From Bacillus subtilis (GTDB taxonomy: Bacteria > Bacillota > Bacilli > Bacillales > Bacillaceae_C), in contig NZ_VTQV01000035.1 in the NCBI RefSeq assembly GCF_008764245.1, positions 1 through 45,921 on the forward strand: a stretch of 45,921 nt of DNA. Direction: 5' to 3'. Of this stretch, positions 8,048 through 19,556 are shown in pieces; position 1 is the first letter of the stretch; each line of letters begins with the position of its first letter. Below the pieces are notes generated by a model that was not told the DNA's origin, made no database searches, and was given only the letters and a program-made list of their open reading frames with translations. Made by a program: the position numbers and the translations under genes.

Positions 8048-8401
8048 GTGATTTGGAATAGTAATCATAAGCAAGATAGACGAATCTTAGAAGTCATTCA
8101 AGATGTTGAGGATGAATTGGAGATTTTGGAGGCTTGGAAATCCCGTATAACGCAAATAGTAAAATTCCCTTTTATGGCGGAAATAGTGGAATTCCAAGAA
8201 TTTAGGAGCATTGTGCAACAAGGAGATCGGTTAAAGGTTCATTCTGTAGATAGCATTGATGAAAAGTATGGAATTATTGTCCATACAAGGCTTGGAAGGG
8301 AGAAAATTTACTTTCCATTATGTGATTTAGAAGCAATCGACTTAAACGATGAGGGAAGACAAGTGATAGATGATTATGCAGTTTGGTTTGCTAATAGATA
8401 G
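8048..8401 (+). CDS. CcbP-like calcium-binding family protein
   Basis: The 117-aa acidic product has a basic/helical N-terminus, then FPFMAEIVEFQEF, GDRLKVHSVDSIDEKYGIIV, and the block FPLCDLEAIDLN ending VIDDYAVWFANR. This order matches a small family related to the cyanobacterial calcium-binding protein CcbP, as I remember it. In that family acidic residues bind Ca2+ and may buffer or sense it; whether Bacillus members bind calcium is not known to me. The start is GTG 8048 with GGAAGGGG directly upstream. It precedes the DUF6155-like gene by 58 bases on the same strand. Confidence 0.65.
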   Translation: MIWNSNHKQDRRILEVIQDVEDELEILEAWKSRITQIVKFPFMAEIVEFQEFRSIVQQGDRLKVHSVDSIDEKYGIIVHTRLGREKIYFPLCDLEAIDLNDEGRQVIDDYAVWFANR

Positions 8402-8459
8402 AATCCTGATCGCATTTGACCTAATAGCTATTTGAAAAACTACCTAAGGGGGAAATAAC

Positions 8460-9452
8460 TTGAAAGTCAGTGAACTACGAGAAAAAATAAAAGCTCGAAA
8501 CAAGGAAGAATTGCAATCATTGATCGTTGAAATGTACAAGCAGATTCCAAAGAGGGTTCGAGAAAGTAAGGAAATAGATTCCTTGATTGATAACCCCGAT
8601 TCGTTTAAACAAAACAAAAAAAGAACGAAGCACAGCACGCAACATATTGATTTTAGTGAAGTGAAAAATGAGGTGGAACGATTTCTCCAACATGCATATG
8701 CTCAATATTATTTCGCTCCGAATCGGTTAATACCTAAAAAAGAACGTTCCAACTGGCGTTTTACAGCAAAAAGATTAGTTGAACAAGTAACAAATTTGGC
8801 CAATCAACCGGAATATGCAAAGGATTGCGCGACACTTTTAGAAAAGTTGTATGTCCTATTTTGTTATGCCTCGGGACATTATGTATTTGCGAGCCAGGAG
8901 CCATTCCATACGATCAATATTCCTCAAGAGGACTTTTTAAAAAGAGTGGTTTTATTGAAAAGGGAAGTCGAAGAGCCGGAAAGATGGATACGCGACTCAC
9001 TGTTGCTGATCGTTGATAATGATGTTGATTACAGTACTTTATATGAATCCCTACTCCAGACATTGTTAGAGGTGTTGAATAATGCCCCGCTTAAAGAAAG
9101 GGCGGTTCGAATCTGTGCTGACTTGCTGGAGGAAATGCCGAGTAAAGGGAAGTTATCCTATAAAGAGGAAGAAAAAAGGAATCATCTCGTAACGATGATA
9201 TTTATGCTACAAAGCAGGCTTGGAGAATACCAGGAGGCGGTTACCTATTATAAAAAGCATTATGTAGACTCTGATGAGGTAAAGCTAGACATTTTGTTGG
9301 AATTAATCATGAACTTTCAACGTACTCAGGACTGGATCCATGAGTTTGACGTGGCAGTCGAAAAAGGGATCAAACCAAGAACCAGTTTACAGGAGATGTA
9401 TAAACATATAAAAAATACGAATAGTTTTCCGGAATATATGATGAGTTATTAA
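8460..9452 (+). CDS. DUF6155-like protein, unknown function
   Basis: The 330-aa soluble protein begins MKVSELREKIKARNKEELQ and continues as a mostly helical, charged chain with many leucines, looking like alpha-solenoid repeats in the C-terminal half (EYQEAVTYYKKHYVDSDEVK resembles a TPR-type helix pair). The family is known to me only as DUF6155. The start is TTG 8460, supported by AAGGGGG 10 bases upstream and by the truncated second copy at 3832, which begins with ATG at the same residue. There is no membrane segment. Confidence 0.7.
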   Translation: MKVSELREKIKARNKEELQSLIVEMYKQIPKRVRESKEIDSLIDNPDSFKQNKKRTKHSTQHIDFSEVKNEVERFLQHAYAQYYFAPNRLIPKKERSNWRFTAKRLVEQVTNLANQPEYAKDCATLLEKLYVLFCYASGHYVFASQEPFHTINIPQEDFLKRVVLLKREVEEPERWIRDSLLLIVDNDVDYSTLYESLLQTLLEVLNNAPLKERAVRICADLLEEMPSKGKLSYKEEEKRNHLVTMIFMLQSRLGEYQEAVTYYKKHYVDSDEVKLDILLELIMNFQRTQDWIHEFDVAVEKGIKPRTSLQEMYKHIKNTNSFPEYMMSY

Positions 9453-9515
9453 AGAATATGAAGAATTTCGTGTGATATTTCCATCAGTAGCCCATACTAT
9501 ATATGGGTGATGATG

Positions 9516-10445
9516 ATGCCATGTCAATCAAATGATGAATTATTCGAGTTAGTAAAGGAAGCCAAAAAATATACGAATGACGGCAGGGTGGCGGATTATA
9601 TTCCTGCTCTCGGGAGAGCCAATCCGCATGATTTGTCGATCGCGATTCAATACCCGGATGGGCAATGCCTTTCTGCCGGTGATATTGAACGGAAAATATC
9701 CCTTCAAAGTATATCAAAAGTTATTAGCTTGGCACTAGTTTTAATGGACAGAGGGCCAGATTATGTGTTTGAACGTGTTGGAATGGAACCGACGGGGGAT
9801 CCATTCAATTCTATTGCCAAATTAGAAACGTTGACCCCCGCGAAACCATTGAATCCAATGATTAATGCCGGGGCCCTTGTTGTTACGAGTATGATCAAAG
9901 GAAGCAGTATGGAGGAGCGATTGGGCAGGCTTTTATTGTTAATAAGGGAAATGACTAATAATTCGGCGCTCCAATATTGCGAGGAAGTAGCAAAATCTGA
10001 ATTTGACACCGCCTTTTTAAATAGGGCGCTTTGTTATTTTTTAAAACAACATCAGATGATTCAGGAAGATGTCGATGTGTTAATGGATTTATATACGAAA
10101 CAATGTGCGATCGAAATGAACTGCTTAGAATTAGCGCGCATTGGCATGATTTTTGCGATGGATGGGGTAGATCCCGATAGCCGTAAGCAAATTATTCCTA
10201 CAGACATCGCGCGCATCTGTAAAACGTTTATGGTGACTTGCGGGATGTATAATGCCTCTGGCGAATTTGCAATAAAAATTGGTATACCAGCAAAAAGCGG
10301 TGTTTCAGGTGGCATCATGGGTGCAGTTCCAGGGAAATTTGGCATCGGAATTTTTGGTCCTGCTTTAGATGAAAAAGGAAACAGTATAGCGGGAATCAAA
10401 TTATTAGAGCTGCTTTCGAAACAGTATGAATTGAGTATGTTTTAA
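9516..10445 (+). CDS. glsA: Glutaminase A (serine-dependent beta-lactamase fold)
   Basis: Hydrolyses L-glutamine to glutamate and ammonia in the cytoplasm. The roughly 309-aa product covers the whole family: [15 protein letters not shown] near the start, the catalytic SxxK motif in LQSISKV (Ser and Lys at about residues 65 and 68), the conserved NPMINAGAL block, and the C-terminal [20 protein letters not shown]. Several starts are possible (GTG 9507, ATG 9510, 9513, 9516). ATG 9516 is chosen because GGGTGA at 9505-9510 is the only Shine-Dalgarno-like sequence. The short inverted repeat CCCATA/TATGGG at 9491-9507 overlaps this site and might fold over it. In B. subtilis the paralogues are YbgJ and YlaM; I cannot say which this corresponds to. 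Confidence 0.93.
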   Translation: MPCQSNDELFELVKEAKKYTNDGRVADYIPALGRANPHDLSIAIQYPDGQCLSAGDIERKISLQSISKVISLALVLMDRGPDYVFERVGMEPTGDPFNSIAKLETLTPAKPLNPMINAGALVVTSMIKGSSMEERLGRLLLLIREMTNNSALQYCEEVAKSEFDTAFLNRALCYFLKQHQMIQEDVDVLMDLYTKQCAIEMNCLELARIGMIFAMDGVDPDSRKQIIPTDIARICKTFMVTCGMYNASGEFAIKIGIPAKSGVSGGIMGAVPGKFGIGIFGPALDEKGNSIAGIKLLELLSKQYELSMF

Positions 10446-10513
10446 TTATAAAACCAAAGATACCTTTTACATTTTTAATAGGCGAAACTTAACAAAAGGA
10501 GTTTGTTAGGAAA

Positions 10514-10759
10514 ATGGAGGAAAAGATTAAAGAGCTTACTTTGTTATTGCTATATTTAACATCATGGAAAGAGGATGAACTGCCTCAGGAAATGCGAAGA
10601 AGCTGGAAGGGCTATCCATTTGATATTTTAAATGAACTTACTGATGAGGATTTAATTCGGGGGAGTATTCGCTCTAAATCTGTTTACTTAACGGGAGACG
10701 GTATCAAAAAGGCTGAAGAATTAATGAAAAAGTACTTTGGTGAAAATAGGAATAATTGA
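10514..10759 (+). CDS. DUF6429-like small protein
   Basis: The 81-aa product starts MEEKIKELTLLLLYLTSW, has a central KGYPFDILNEL segment and ends with SKSVYLTGDGIKKAEELMKKYF. The layout (helix, helix, beta-wing, helix) looks like a small winged helix, but DNA binding is only inference. A truncated copy lies at 2340-2441. It is followed 12 bases later by the basic protein at 10772, probably in one transcript. Confidence 0.7.
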   Translation: MEEKIKELTLLLLYLTSWKEDELPQEMRRSWKGYPFDILNELTDEDLIRGSIRSKSVYLTGDGIKKAEELMKKYFGENRNN

Positions 10760-10771
10760 GTACAGGGGGCA

Positions 10772-11236
10772 ATGATCACCGACATGAAAAAAAAGAAGAA
10801 GAAAAAAGGCGAGTTAATGGGAATGCCCAAAAAAGAACGCCTAATAAAAGCGAAGGAATGGATTGAAAAGGTTGATGAGGATCATATCGTAAAAGCCTAT
10901 TCAAAAAGTTCCGGCCTAAACCCGAAAAATGCTATGAATGAACTTAAACGATTAGGTGTAAAGATTACCCCTGAAGATAAACAAGAAGTACAACAATGGG
11001 TTGAAAAAAGAAAACGTCATAATGAACGAAGAAAGGAAAGAAGAAGGAGACGAAAAGAAAATGAAGAAAACAAGAGATTAATGATGGAATATGATTCAGA
11101 TGAAACATTTGCATTTATTGCAGGATATACAAGCGGTGGCGCGCCATTTGGGATTACTCATGAGGAGATGGAGGAAATAGAAAGAAGGGAAGGCTTAGAG
11201 CGAGATGAAATGGGGGCAATTCATTCGAGGGAATAG
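10772..11236 (+). CDS. Highly basic/charged protein, unknown
   Basis: The product (up to 154 aa) has a lysine run at the start, a short helical segment, then a very Arg/Lys/Glu-rich stretch at about residues 78-105, and a conserved-looking end (SDETFAFIAGYTSGGAPFGI). I recall the same C-terminal block from hypothetical proteins in other Bacillus genomes but know no function. The start is ambiguous: ATG 10772 has GGGGG only 2 bases upstream, while the ATG at about 10818 follows AAAAAAGGCGAG and would drop the lysine run. It is the last gene before CRISPR leader 1. Confidence 0.6.
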   Translation: MITDMKKKKKKKGELMGMPKKERLIKAKEWIEKVDEDHIVKAYSKSSGLNPKNAMNELKRLGVKITPEDKQEVQQWVEKRKRHNERRKERRRRRKENEENKRLMMEYDSDETFAFIAGYTSGGAPFGITHEEMEEIERREGLERDEMGAIHSRE

Positions 11237-11524
11237 AGATCCCTAATTGTAATTTAAATAGGATTGCTCTCTATTAAGGAAGCGAAGGAAGGGTAGAGCA
11301 CCTGTAAAAAAGATTTTTAGGAAGTAGTAGGGGAAATTTATTTTATAAGTTTGGCCTGACCAATTTTTAAAAAACATACATATGCAAGCTTTCAATATGA
11401 TGAGGCTGCTAACTAAAAATCTCCCCATATAAAATAACTAAAGATGCTAAACTTTTTTATTTTAATGTATAATAGTAGAAACAATATTATTAAGAAGGGG
11501 GGCAAGTCCATATTAATAGAACAA

Positions 11525-11693
11525 GTGCGAACCTCAAGTGCACATGAATATATTGGGAGATTCGCACCTGAATTTACATCTTATTTTGTTCGTTTTTTAA
11601 CTTTTGAATTAATATTTGGCTTTAAACAATTAAGAAATAGTGCGGTTTAGGCAGAAAACACCTTATATGAACCTTCTTTTGCCTGAAATCGCT
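11525..11693 (+). promoter_or_regulatory. CRISPR leader 1
   Basis: This is the AT-rich 169-base segment immediately before repeat 1. It begins with an inverted repeat GTGCGAA...TTCGCAC (11525-11567, 43 nt) and ends with a second one, GCGGTTT...AAATCGC (11642-11692, 51 nt), one base before the first repeat. Leader 2 has the same two elements at the same distances. TTCGCACCT in the first element equals one arm of the repeat stem. A TATAAT at 11468-11473 upstream could be the -10 of the array promoter. The preceding 290 bases (11237-11524) hold no gene I can support. Confidence 0.85.
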
Positions 11694-15751
<4,058 letters not shown>

Positions 15752-15960
15752 TGTAGTGATAAAAATTTAAAGAGTATTACTCTAGACTTTTCGAACTTTT
15801 GGTATTTCGCAAATAATTCCAAGTCAGCCCTAAGATAAACTAGTACTTGCTGGTTAATATCTCAGGATTTTTTTGTTTCAAGTTTTATGTACGGTTCAAG
15901 GAACCTTTAGGTAATATCATCAAGAAGATAAGAAAAAAATTTTAATTATTTTGGAGGATT

Positions 15961-15996
15961 TTGTAAAAAGGTGTAGAACTATAGATATAGTATAAT
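15961..15996 (+). promoter_or_regulatory. Candidate cas operon promoter
   Basis: TATAAT at 15991-15996 is a perfect -10 hexamer 30 bases ahead of cas3. No -35 lies at 17 bases; TTGTAA at 15961-15966 is 24 bases away. The 270-base gap between array 1 and cas3 otherwise contains only a small palindrome GGTTCAAGGAACC near 15893 and no ORF. Confidence 0.4.
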
Positions 15997-16025
15997 ATTC
16001 CCATGTTGATGAGGTGAGGAAATAA

Positions 16026-18452
16026 ATGGATTATATTGCACATATTCGAGAGATTGATAAACAAATACAAACTGTTGAGGAGCACCTATTAGGTGTAAAA
16101 AAATTAGCAGAAGAATACGGAGAGAAAATGGGTGTAAAGCATCTTGCTGGACTTGCGGGTATGCTCCATGATCTGGGGAAATATACGAACGAGTTTCGAG
16201 ACTATATCATAAAAGCAGTTCATGAACCAGAAAATGCGCCAAAGAGGGGAAGTGTCGATCATTCGACAGCAGGCGGAAAGTTGTTATATGAATTTTTTCA
16301 TACAAATGGAAAAATTTCACCAACTAAGGGGATCATGGCGGAAATTATCGGGAATGTAATTATTTCTCATCATTCATACTTGCAGGATTTCTTAAATCCA
16401 GATTTAGAGTCCCCCTATTTAAAAAGGGTACGAGATAAGGAATTACCGGAATTTAGCGAGACAAAAGAAATTTTCTTTGAAAAAGTTATCTCAAAAAAGG
16501 AATTTGAAAATTACGTTGATGAAGCATCTTTAGAAATAGAAAGTTTTTTATCTAAAGATTTACCAGAGAATACTGAAAAACAATTAATGTTTTTAACTAA
16601 GTTTATTTTTAGCATGTTAATCGATGCAGATCGAACCAATACTAGATTATTTGAAGAGAATCAATTGTCAGAGTCCTTACAACATGACCGTCTATTTGAA
16701 ATTTATTATGAAAAACTATTGAATAATCTTTCATCATTCAAAGATGATGTAAGCGTCAATAATCCGATTAATCGATTAAGAACAGAAATGTCGGAACAAT
16801 GTGATGCTTTTGCCGAGAAGCCTTCAGGGATTTATACACTATCAATTCCTACTGGTGGTGGAAAAACGCTGGCTAGTCTTCGTTACGCTTTAAAGCATGC
16901 CATGCTTCATAGGAAGAAGCGAATTATTTATGTGATTCCTTATACTTCCATTATTGAGCAAAATGCTGCTGAGGTAAGAAGTATTTTAAAGGATACAGGA
17001 AACATTTTAGAACACCATTCTAATATTATAGAAGATGTAAATGATAATGATGAATACCAAGATGGCCTTATGAGCGAACAGCAAAAACTAAAACTGGCAA
17101 AAGACAATTGGGATTCCCCCATCATTTTTACTACAATGGTCCAATTTTTAAATGTATTTTATGCGAAAGGCAGTCGGAATATTCGAAGGCTCCACAATAT
17201 TAGTGAGTCTGTCATTATTTTTGACGAAGTACAAAAAGTTCCCACCAAGTGTGTCTCCTTATTTAATTATGCCGTAAACTTTTTAAAAGTTTATGGGAAA
17301 AGTAGCATACTGCTTTGTACGGCAACTCAACCAGCATTAGATTATGTTGAGGAAAAATTAGAAGTAAATTCTGATGCGGAAATTATCCATCAATTGGATC
17401 GGGTCGTCGATGCCTTTAAACGAGTTGAAATAATAGATCAAGCCACCACTCAAACGTATAACAACGAATCTCTTGTCCAATTTGTAACTGGAAAAATGAA
17501 TGAGGTTCAGAGCATTTTGATTATCTTAAATACCAAAACGGTTGTAAAAAGGTTATATGAAAAATTAAAAGAAGAAGTAGAGGATGTGCCGGTTTTTCAT
17601 TTGAGTACTTCCATGTGTTCTGCTCATCGCAGCCAAATTTTAGAAGAGGTAAAGCAACTTTTAAAAGCCAAAAAGCCTGTTATTTGTGTCAGCACTCAAT
17701 TAATTGAAGCCGGTGTTGACGTCAGTTTCCAGTGTGTCATTCGATCCTTAGCTGGTTTGGATTCTATAGCCCAAGCAGCCGGCAGGTGTAATCGCCACGG
17801 GGAAACAGGGTTGCAAAGTGTGTATGTGATTGATCATGAGGAAGAGGAATTGAGATATTTAAAGGAAATTGACGTGGGAAAAAGAATTTCCAAGCGGATT
17901 CTGATTGATATTAATAAGGATAATAAAAGTCATGGTGGAAACGTCCTATCCAATCGAGCAATGGAAAGATATTTTCAGGAGTTTTACACAGAATTAAGTT
18001 CAGATTTAGATTATTTTATTCCGAAACTTAAGAAGAATATGACAAAGATTCTGACCGATTCTAGAGAAAATTGCAGTTTTCATCGAGCGTATATGAGTAA
18101 AAATGGAGAGCCTCTTCCACTTTTTCTCATTAATGGGTATCTAACAGCAGCAGAGAATTTCCATGTAATTGAAAATAACACAACTTCTGTATTGGTTCCA
18201 TTTGGAAAAGGAAAAGAGATCATCGCTGAGTTAGCCGGGGCGCAAAAAATAGATGATCTAACGCAATTACTGAGAAGGGCGCAACAATATACTATCAATC
18301 TCTATAAATATGAGTTAGAGCTGATCAATAAAAATGATGGAATAGTTTCATTATTTGATGGAAAAATATTGGCTCTAAAAGAAGGAGCATACAGTGACGA
18401 ATTCGGACTGGAAATACAAAATGAAAGTCAACTAGGCTTTATATCATGGTAA
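16026..18452 (+). CDS. cas3: Cas3 nuclease-helicase, type I-C
   Basis: The 808-aa effector degrades target DNA after Cascade binding. The N-terminal HD nuclease domain shows H48-D49 in GMLHDLGKYTNEF, a later DHSTAGG, and a further histidine pair SHHSY. The superfamily-2 helicase follows: Walker A S-I-P-T-G-G-G-K-T at 273-281, DEVQ box 400-403 (a DExx motif), TAT motif 432-434, motif V STQLIEAGVDV, and motif VI Q583-AAGRCNR. Both activities look intact. ATG 16026 has GAGGTGAGG upstream. It heads the cas operon. A perfect 10-bp hairpin at 18453-18480 directly follows its last codon and separates it from the rest. Confidence 0.97.
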   Translation: MDYIAHIREIDKQIQTVEEHLLGVKKLAEEYGEKMGVKHLAGLAGMLHDLGKYTNEFRDYIIKAVHEPENAPKRGSVDHSTAGGKLLYEFFHTNGKISPTKGIMAEIIGNVIISHHSYLQDFLNPDLESPYLKRVRDKELPEFSETKEIFFEKVISKKEFENYVDEASLEIESFLSKDLPENTEKQLMFLTKFIFSMLIDADRTNTRLFEENQLSESLQHDRLFEIYYEKLLNNLSSFKDDVSVNNPINRLRTEMSEQCDAFAEKPSGIYTLSIPTGGGKTLASLRYALKHAMLHRKKRIIYVIPYTSIIEQNAAEVRSILKDTGNILEHHSNIIEDVNDNDEYQDGLMSEQQKLKLAKDNWDSPIIFTTMVQFLNVFYAKGSRNIRRLHNISESVIIFDEVQKVPTKCVSLFNYAVNFLKVYGKSSILLCTATQPALDYVEEKLEVNSDAEIIHQLDRVVDAFKRVEIIDQATTQTYNNESLVQFVTGKMNEVQSILIILNTKTVVKRLYEKLKEEVEDVPVFHLSTSMCSAHRSQILEEVKQLLKAKKPVICVSTQLIEAGVDVSFQCVIRSLAGLDSIAQAAGRCNRHGETGLQSVYVIDHEEEELRYLKEIDVGKRISKRILIDINKDNKSHGGNVLSNRAMERYFQEFYTELSSDLDYFIPKLKKNMTKILTDSRENCSFHRAYMSKNGEPLPLFLINGYLTAAENFHVIENNTTSVLVPFGKGKEIIAELAGAQKIDDLTQLLRRAQQYTINLYKYELELINKNDGIVSLFDGKILALKEGAYSDEFGLEIQNESQLGFISW

Positions 18453-18480
18453 AAACCTATCTAAAAGTCTAGATAGGTTT
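18453..18480 (+). terminator. Perfect hairpin after cas3 (attenuator or processing site)
   Basis: AAACCTATCT (18453-18462) and AGATAGGTTT (18471-18480) pair perfectly around an 8-base loop. The stem starts at the second base of the cas3 stop codon TAA. There is no downstream T-run, so full termination is unlikely. It could be a partial terminator, a processing site or a 3' stabiliser that sets cas3 apart from the Cascade genes. Confidence 0.6.
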
Positions 18481-18489
18481 CCATATATT

Positions 18490-18807
18490 GTGGTGGGGAA
18501 AAGACATTCAAAAAAATCCAAGTTGCAAGCAGTGTTAAAACTTATGAAGGAGGAGAATACTTTATTAGCGATTTCTAAAGATTATGGGGTTAGTAGTTCA
18601 ACAATGAGAAAATGGGTACAGGAATTGTTTGGAAATAACCCTCAGGTGTTGGGAAATGTTAAAGAATTATTACGGATATCGGAAGAGGATTATGAATCCG
18701 AAAAAGAAAAGCTATTCGCAGAAATTGGACGCGCATATCTATTGAGAGATTCCAAAATAAGATGTGAGAATTCTTTCGTTTTAAAAAGCCATCTTAACAA
18801 AGGTTGA
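18490..18807 (+). CDS. IS3 OrfA-like helix-turn-helix ORF inside the cas operon (probable IS remnant)
   Basis: The 105-aa frame reads like an IS3-family OrfA: GKRHSKKSKLQAVLKLMKEE, an HTH (LLAISKDYGVSSSTMRKWV), then EKEKLFAEIGR, the start of the leucine-zipper segment. The usual continuation (leucine-rich zipper, frameshift to OrfB) is lost and the last 25 residues are unrelated. No OrfB or inverted repeats are visible, and cas5c begins 30 bases later. The GTG start lacks a convincing ribosome binding site. It is therefore most likely a dead scrap that left the operon readable. A domesticated DNA-binding protein that regulates cas genes is the alternative, favoured only by the ORF having stayed open. 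Confidence 0.65.
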   Translation: MVGKRHSKKSKLQAVLKLMKEENTLLAISKDYGVSSSTMRKWVQELFGNNPQVLGNVKELLRISEEDYESEKEKLFAEIGRAYLLRDSKIRCENSFVLKSHLNKG

Positions 18808-18837
18808 TTTCCAATTTACTTGAAAGGAGGTGAGTAT

Positions 18838-19545
18838 GTGAGAAATTCAATAGAGTTTGAAGTTTATGGAGATTATGCACTTTTTACGGATCCATTAACA
18901 AAACTAGGTGGGGAGAAGTTATCCTATCAGGTTCCAACCTATCAAGCACTGAAAGGAATTGTGGAGAGCATCTACTGGAAGCCTACGCTAGTGATGATTG
19001 TGGATAAAGTTCGAGTGATGAATCCCATTAAAATGGAATCCAAAGGTATCCGTCCCATTGAATATGGGGGAGGGAATACACTAGCGAATTATACCTATTT
19101 ACGTGATGTTCGGTATCAAGTAACAGCCCATTTTGAATTTAATTATCATCGGCCAGATATGGCTTTTGATCGTAATGAGCACAAGCATCACAATATAATG
19201 AAGCGCTCATTAAAAGCGGGCGGACGGAGAGATATTTTCCTGGGAACTCGTGAATGTCAAGCGTATGTAGAGCCCTGTGTTTTTGGGGAAGGGGAAGGAT
19301 TTTATGATAAGTACGAGGGAGAGATTCATTTAGGAACGATGGTTCATGGGATAAATTATCCAGATGAAACAGGAAGAAATCAAATGGAAGTACGTTTATG
19401 GAATCCAATCATGAGGGATGGTTTGATCGAGTTTATAAGACCAGAGGAATGTACTCAAATACGAGAAATCCGGCAGATGGAGCCGAAACACTTTGATCAA
19501 GCAAATGTGGAATCGGTTGACAATCTATTAAAAAGTTTAGAGTAG
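18838..19545 (+). CDS. cas5c: Cas5c (Cas5d), pre-crRNA endoribonuclease of type I-C
   Basis: In type I-C there is no Cas6, and Cas5c itself cuts the pre-crRNA at the 3' base of the repeat hairpin and then caps the crRNA 5' tag in Cascade. With GTG 18838 as start (AAAGGAGGTG 5 bases upstream) the product has 235 aa. Y46, K116 and H117 fall exactly at the numbers I recall for the catalytic residues of Bacillus halodurans Cas5d, which also supports this start over TTG 18820. The KHH block is in [12 protein letters not shown]. Activity is expected on both arrays because their stems and 3' flanks are identical. Confidence 0.96.
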   Translation: MRNSIEFEVYGDYALFTDPLTKLGGEKLSYQVPTYQALKGIVESIYWKPTLVMIVDKVRVMNPIKMESKGIRPIEYGGGNTLANYTYLRDVRYQVTAHFEFNYHRPDMAFDRNEHKHHNIMKRSLKAGGRRDIFLGTRECQAYVEPCVFGEGEGFYDKYEGEIHLGTMVHGINYPDETGRNQMEVRLWNPIMRDGLIEFIRPEECTQIREIRQMEPKHFDQANVESVDNLLKSLE

Positions 19546-19556
19546 GAGGTGAACAA

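Noticed and set aside
11444-11650. 68-aa ORF before array 1
   Set aside because: It runs through the leader inverted repeats, has no ribosome binding site at its start and no counterpart at leader 2.
15752-16025. Possible tracrRNA or extra cas gene between array 1 and cas3
   Set aside because: No anti-repeat to the CRISPR repeat and no ORF with a start signal; type I-C systems need no tracrRNA.
18490-18807. Idea that this ORF is a new Cas protein
   Set aside because: Its first 80 residues fit IS3 OrfA too well; it is kept only as an IS-derived ORF with a possible secondary role.
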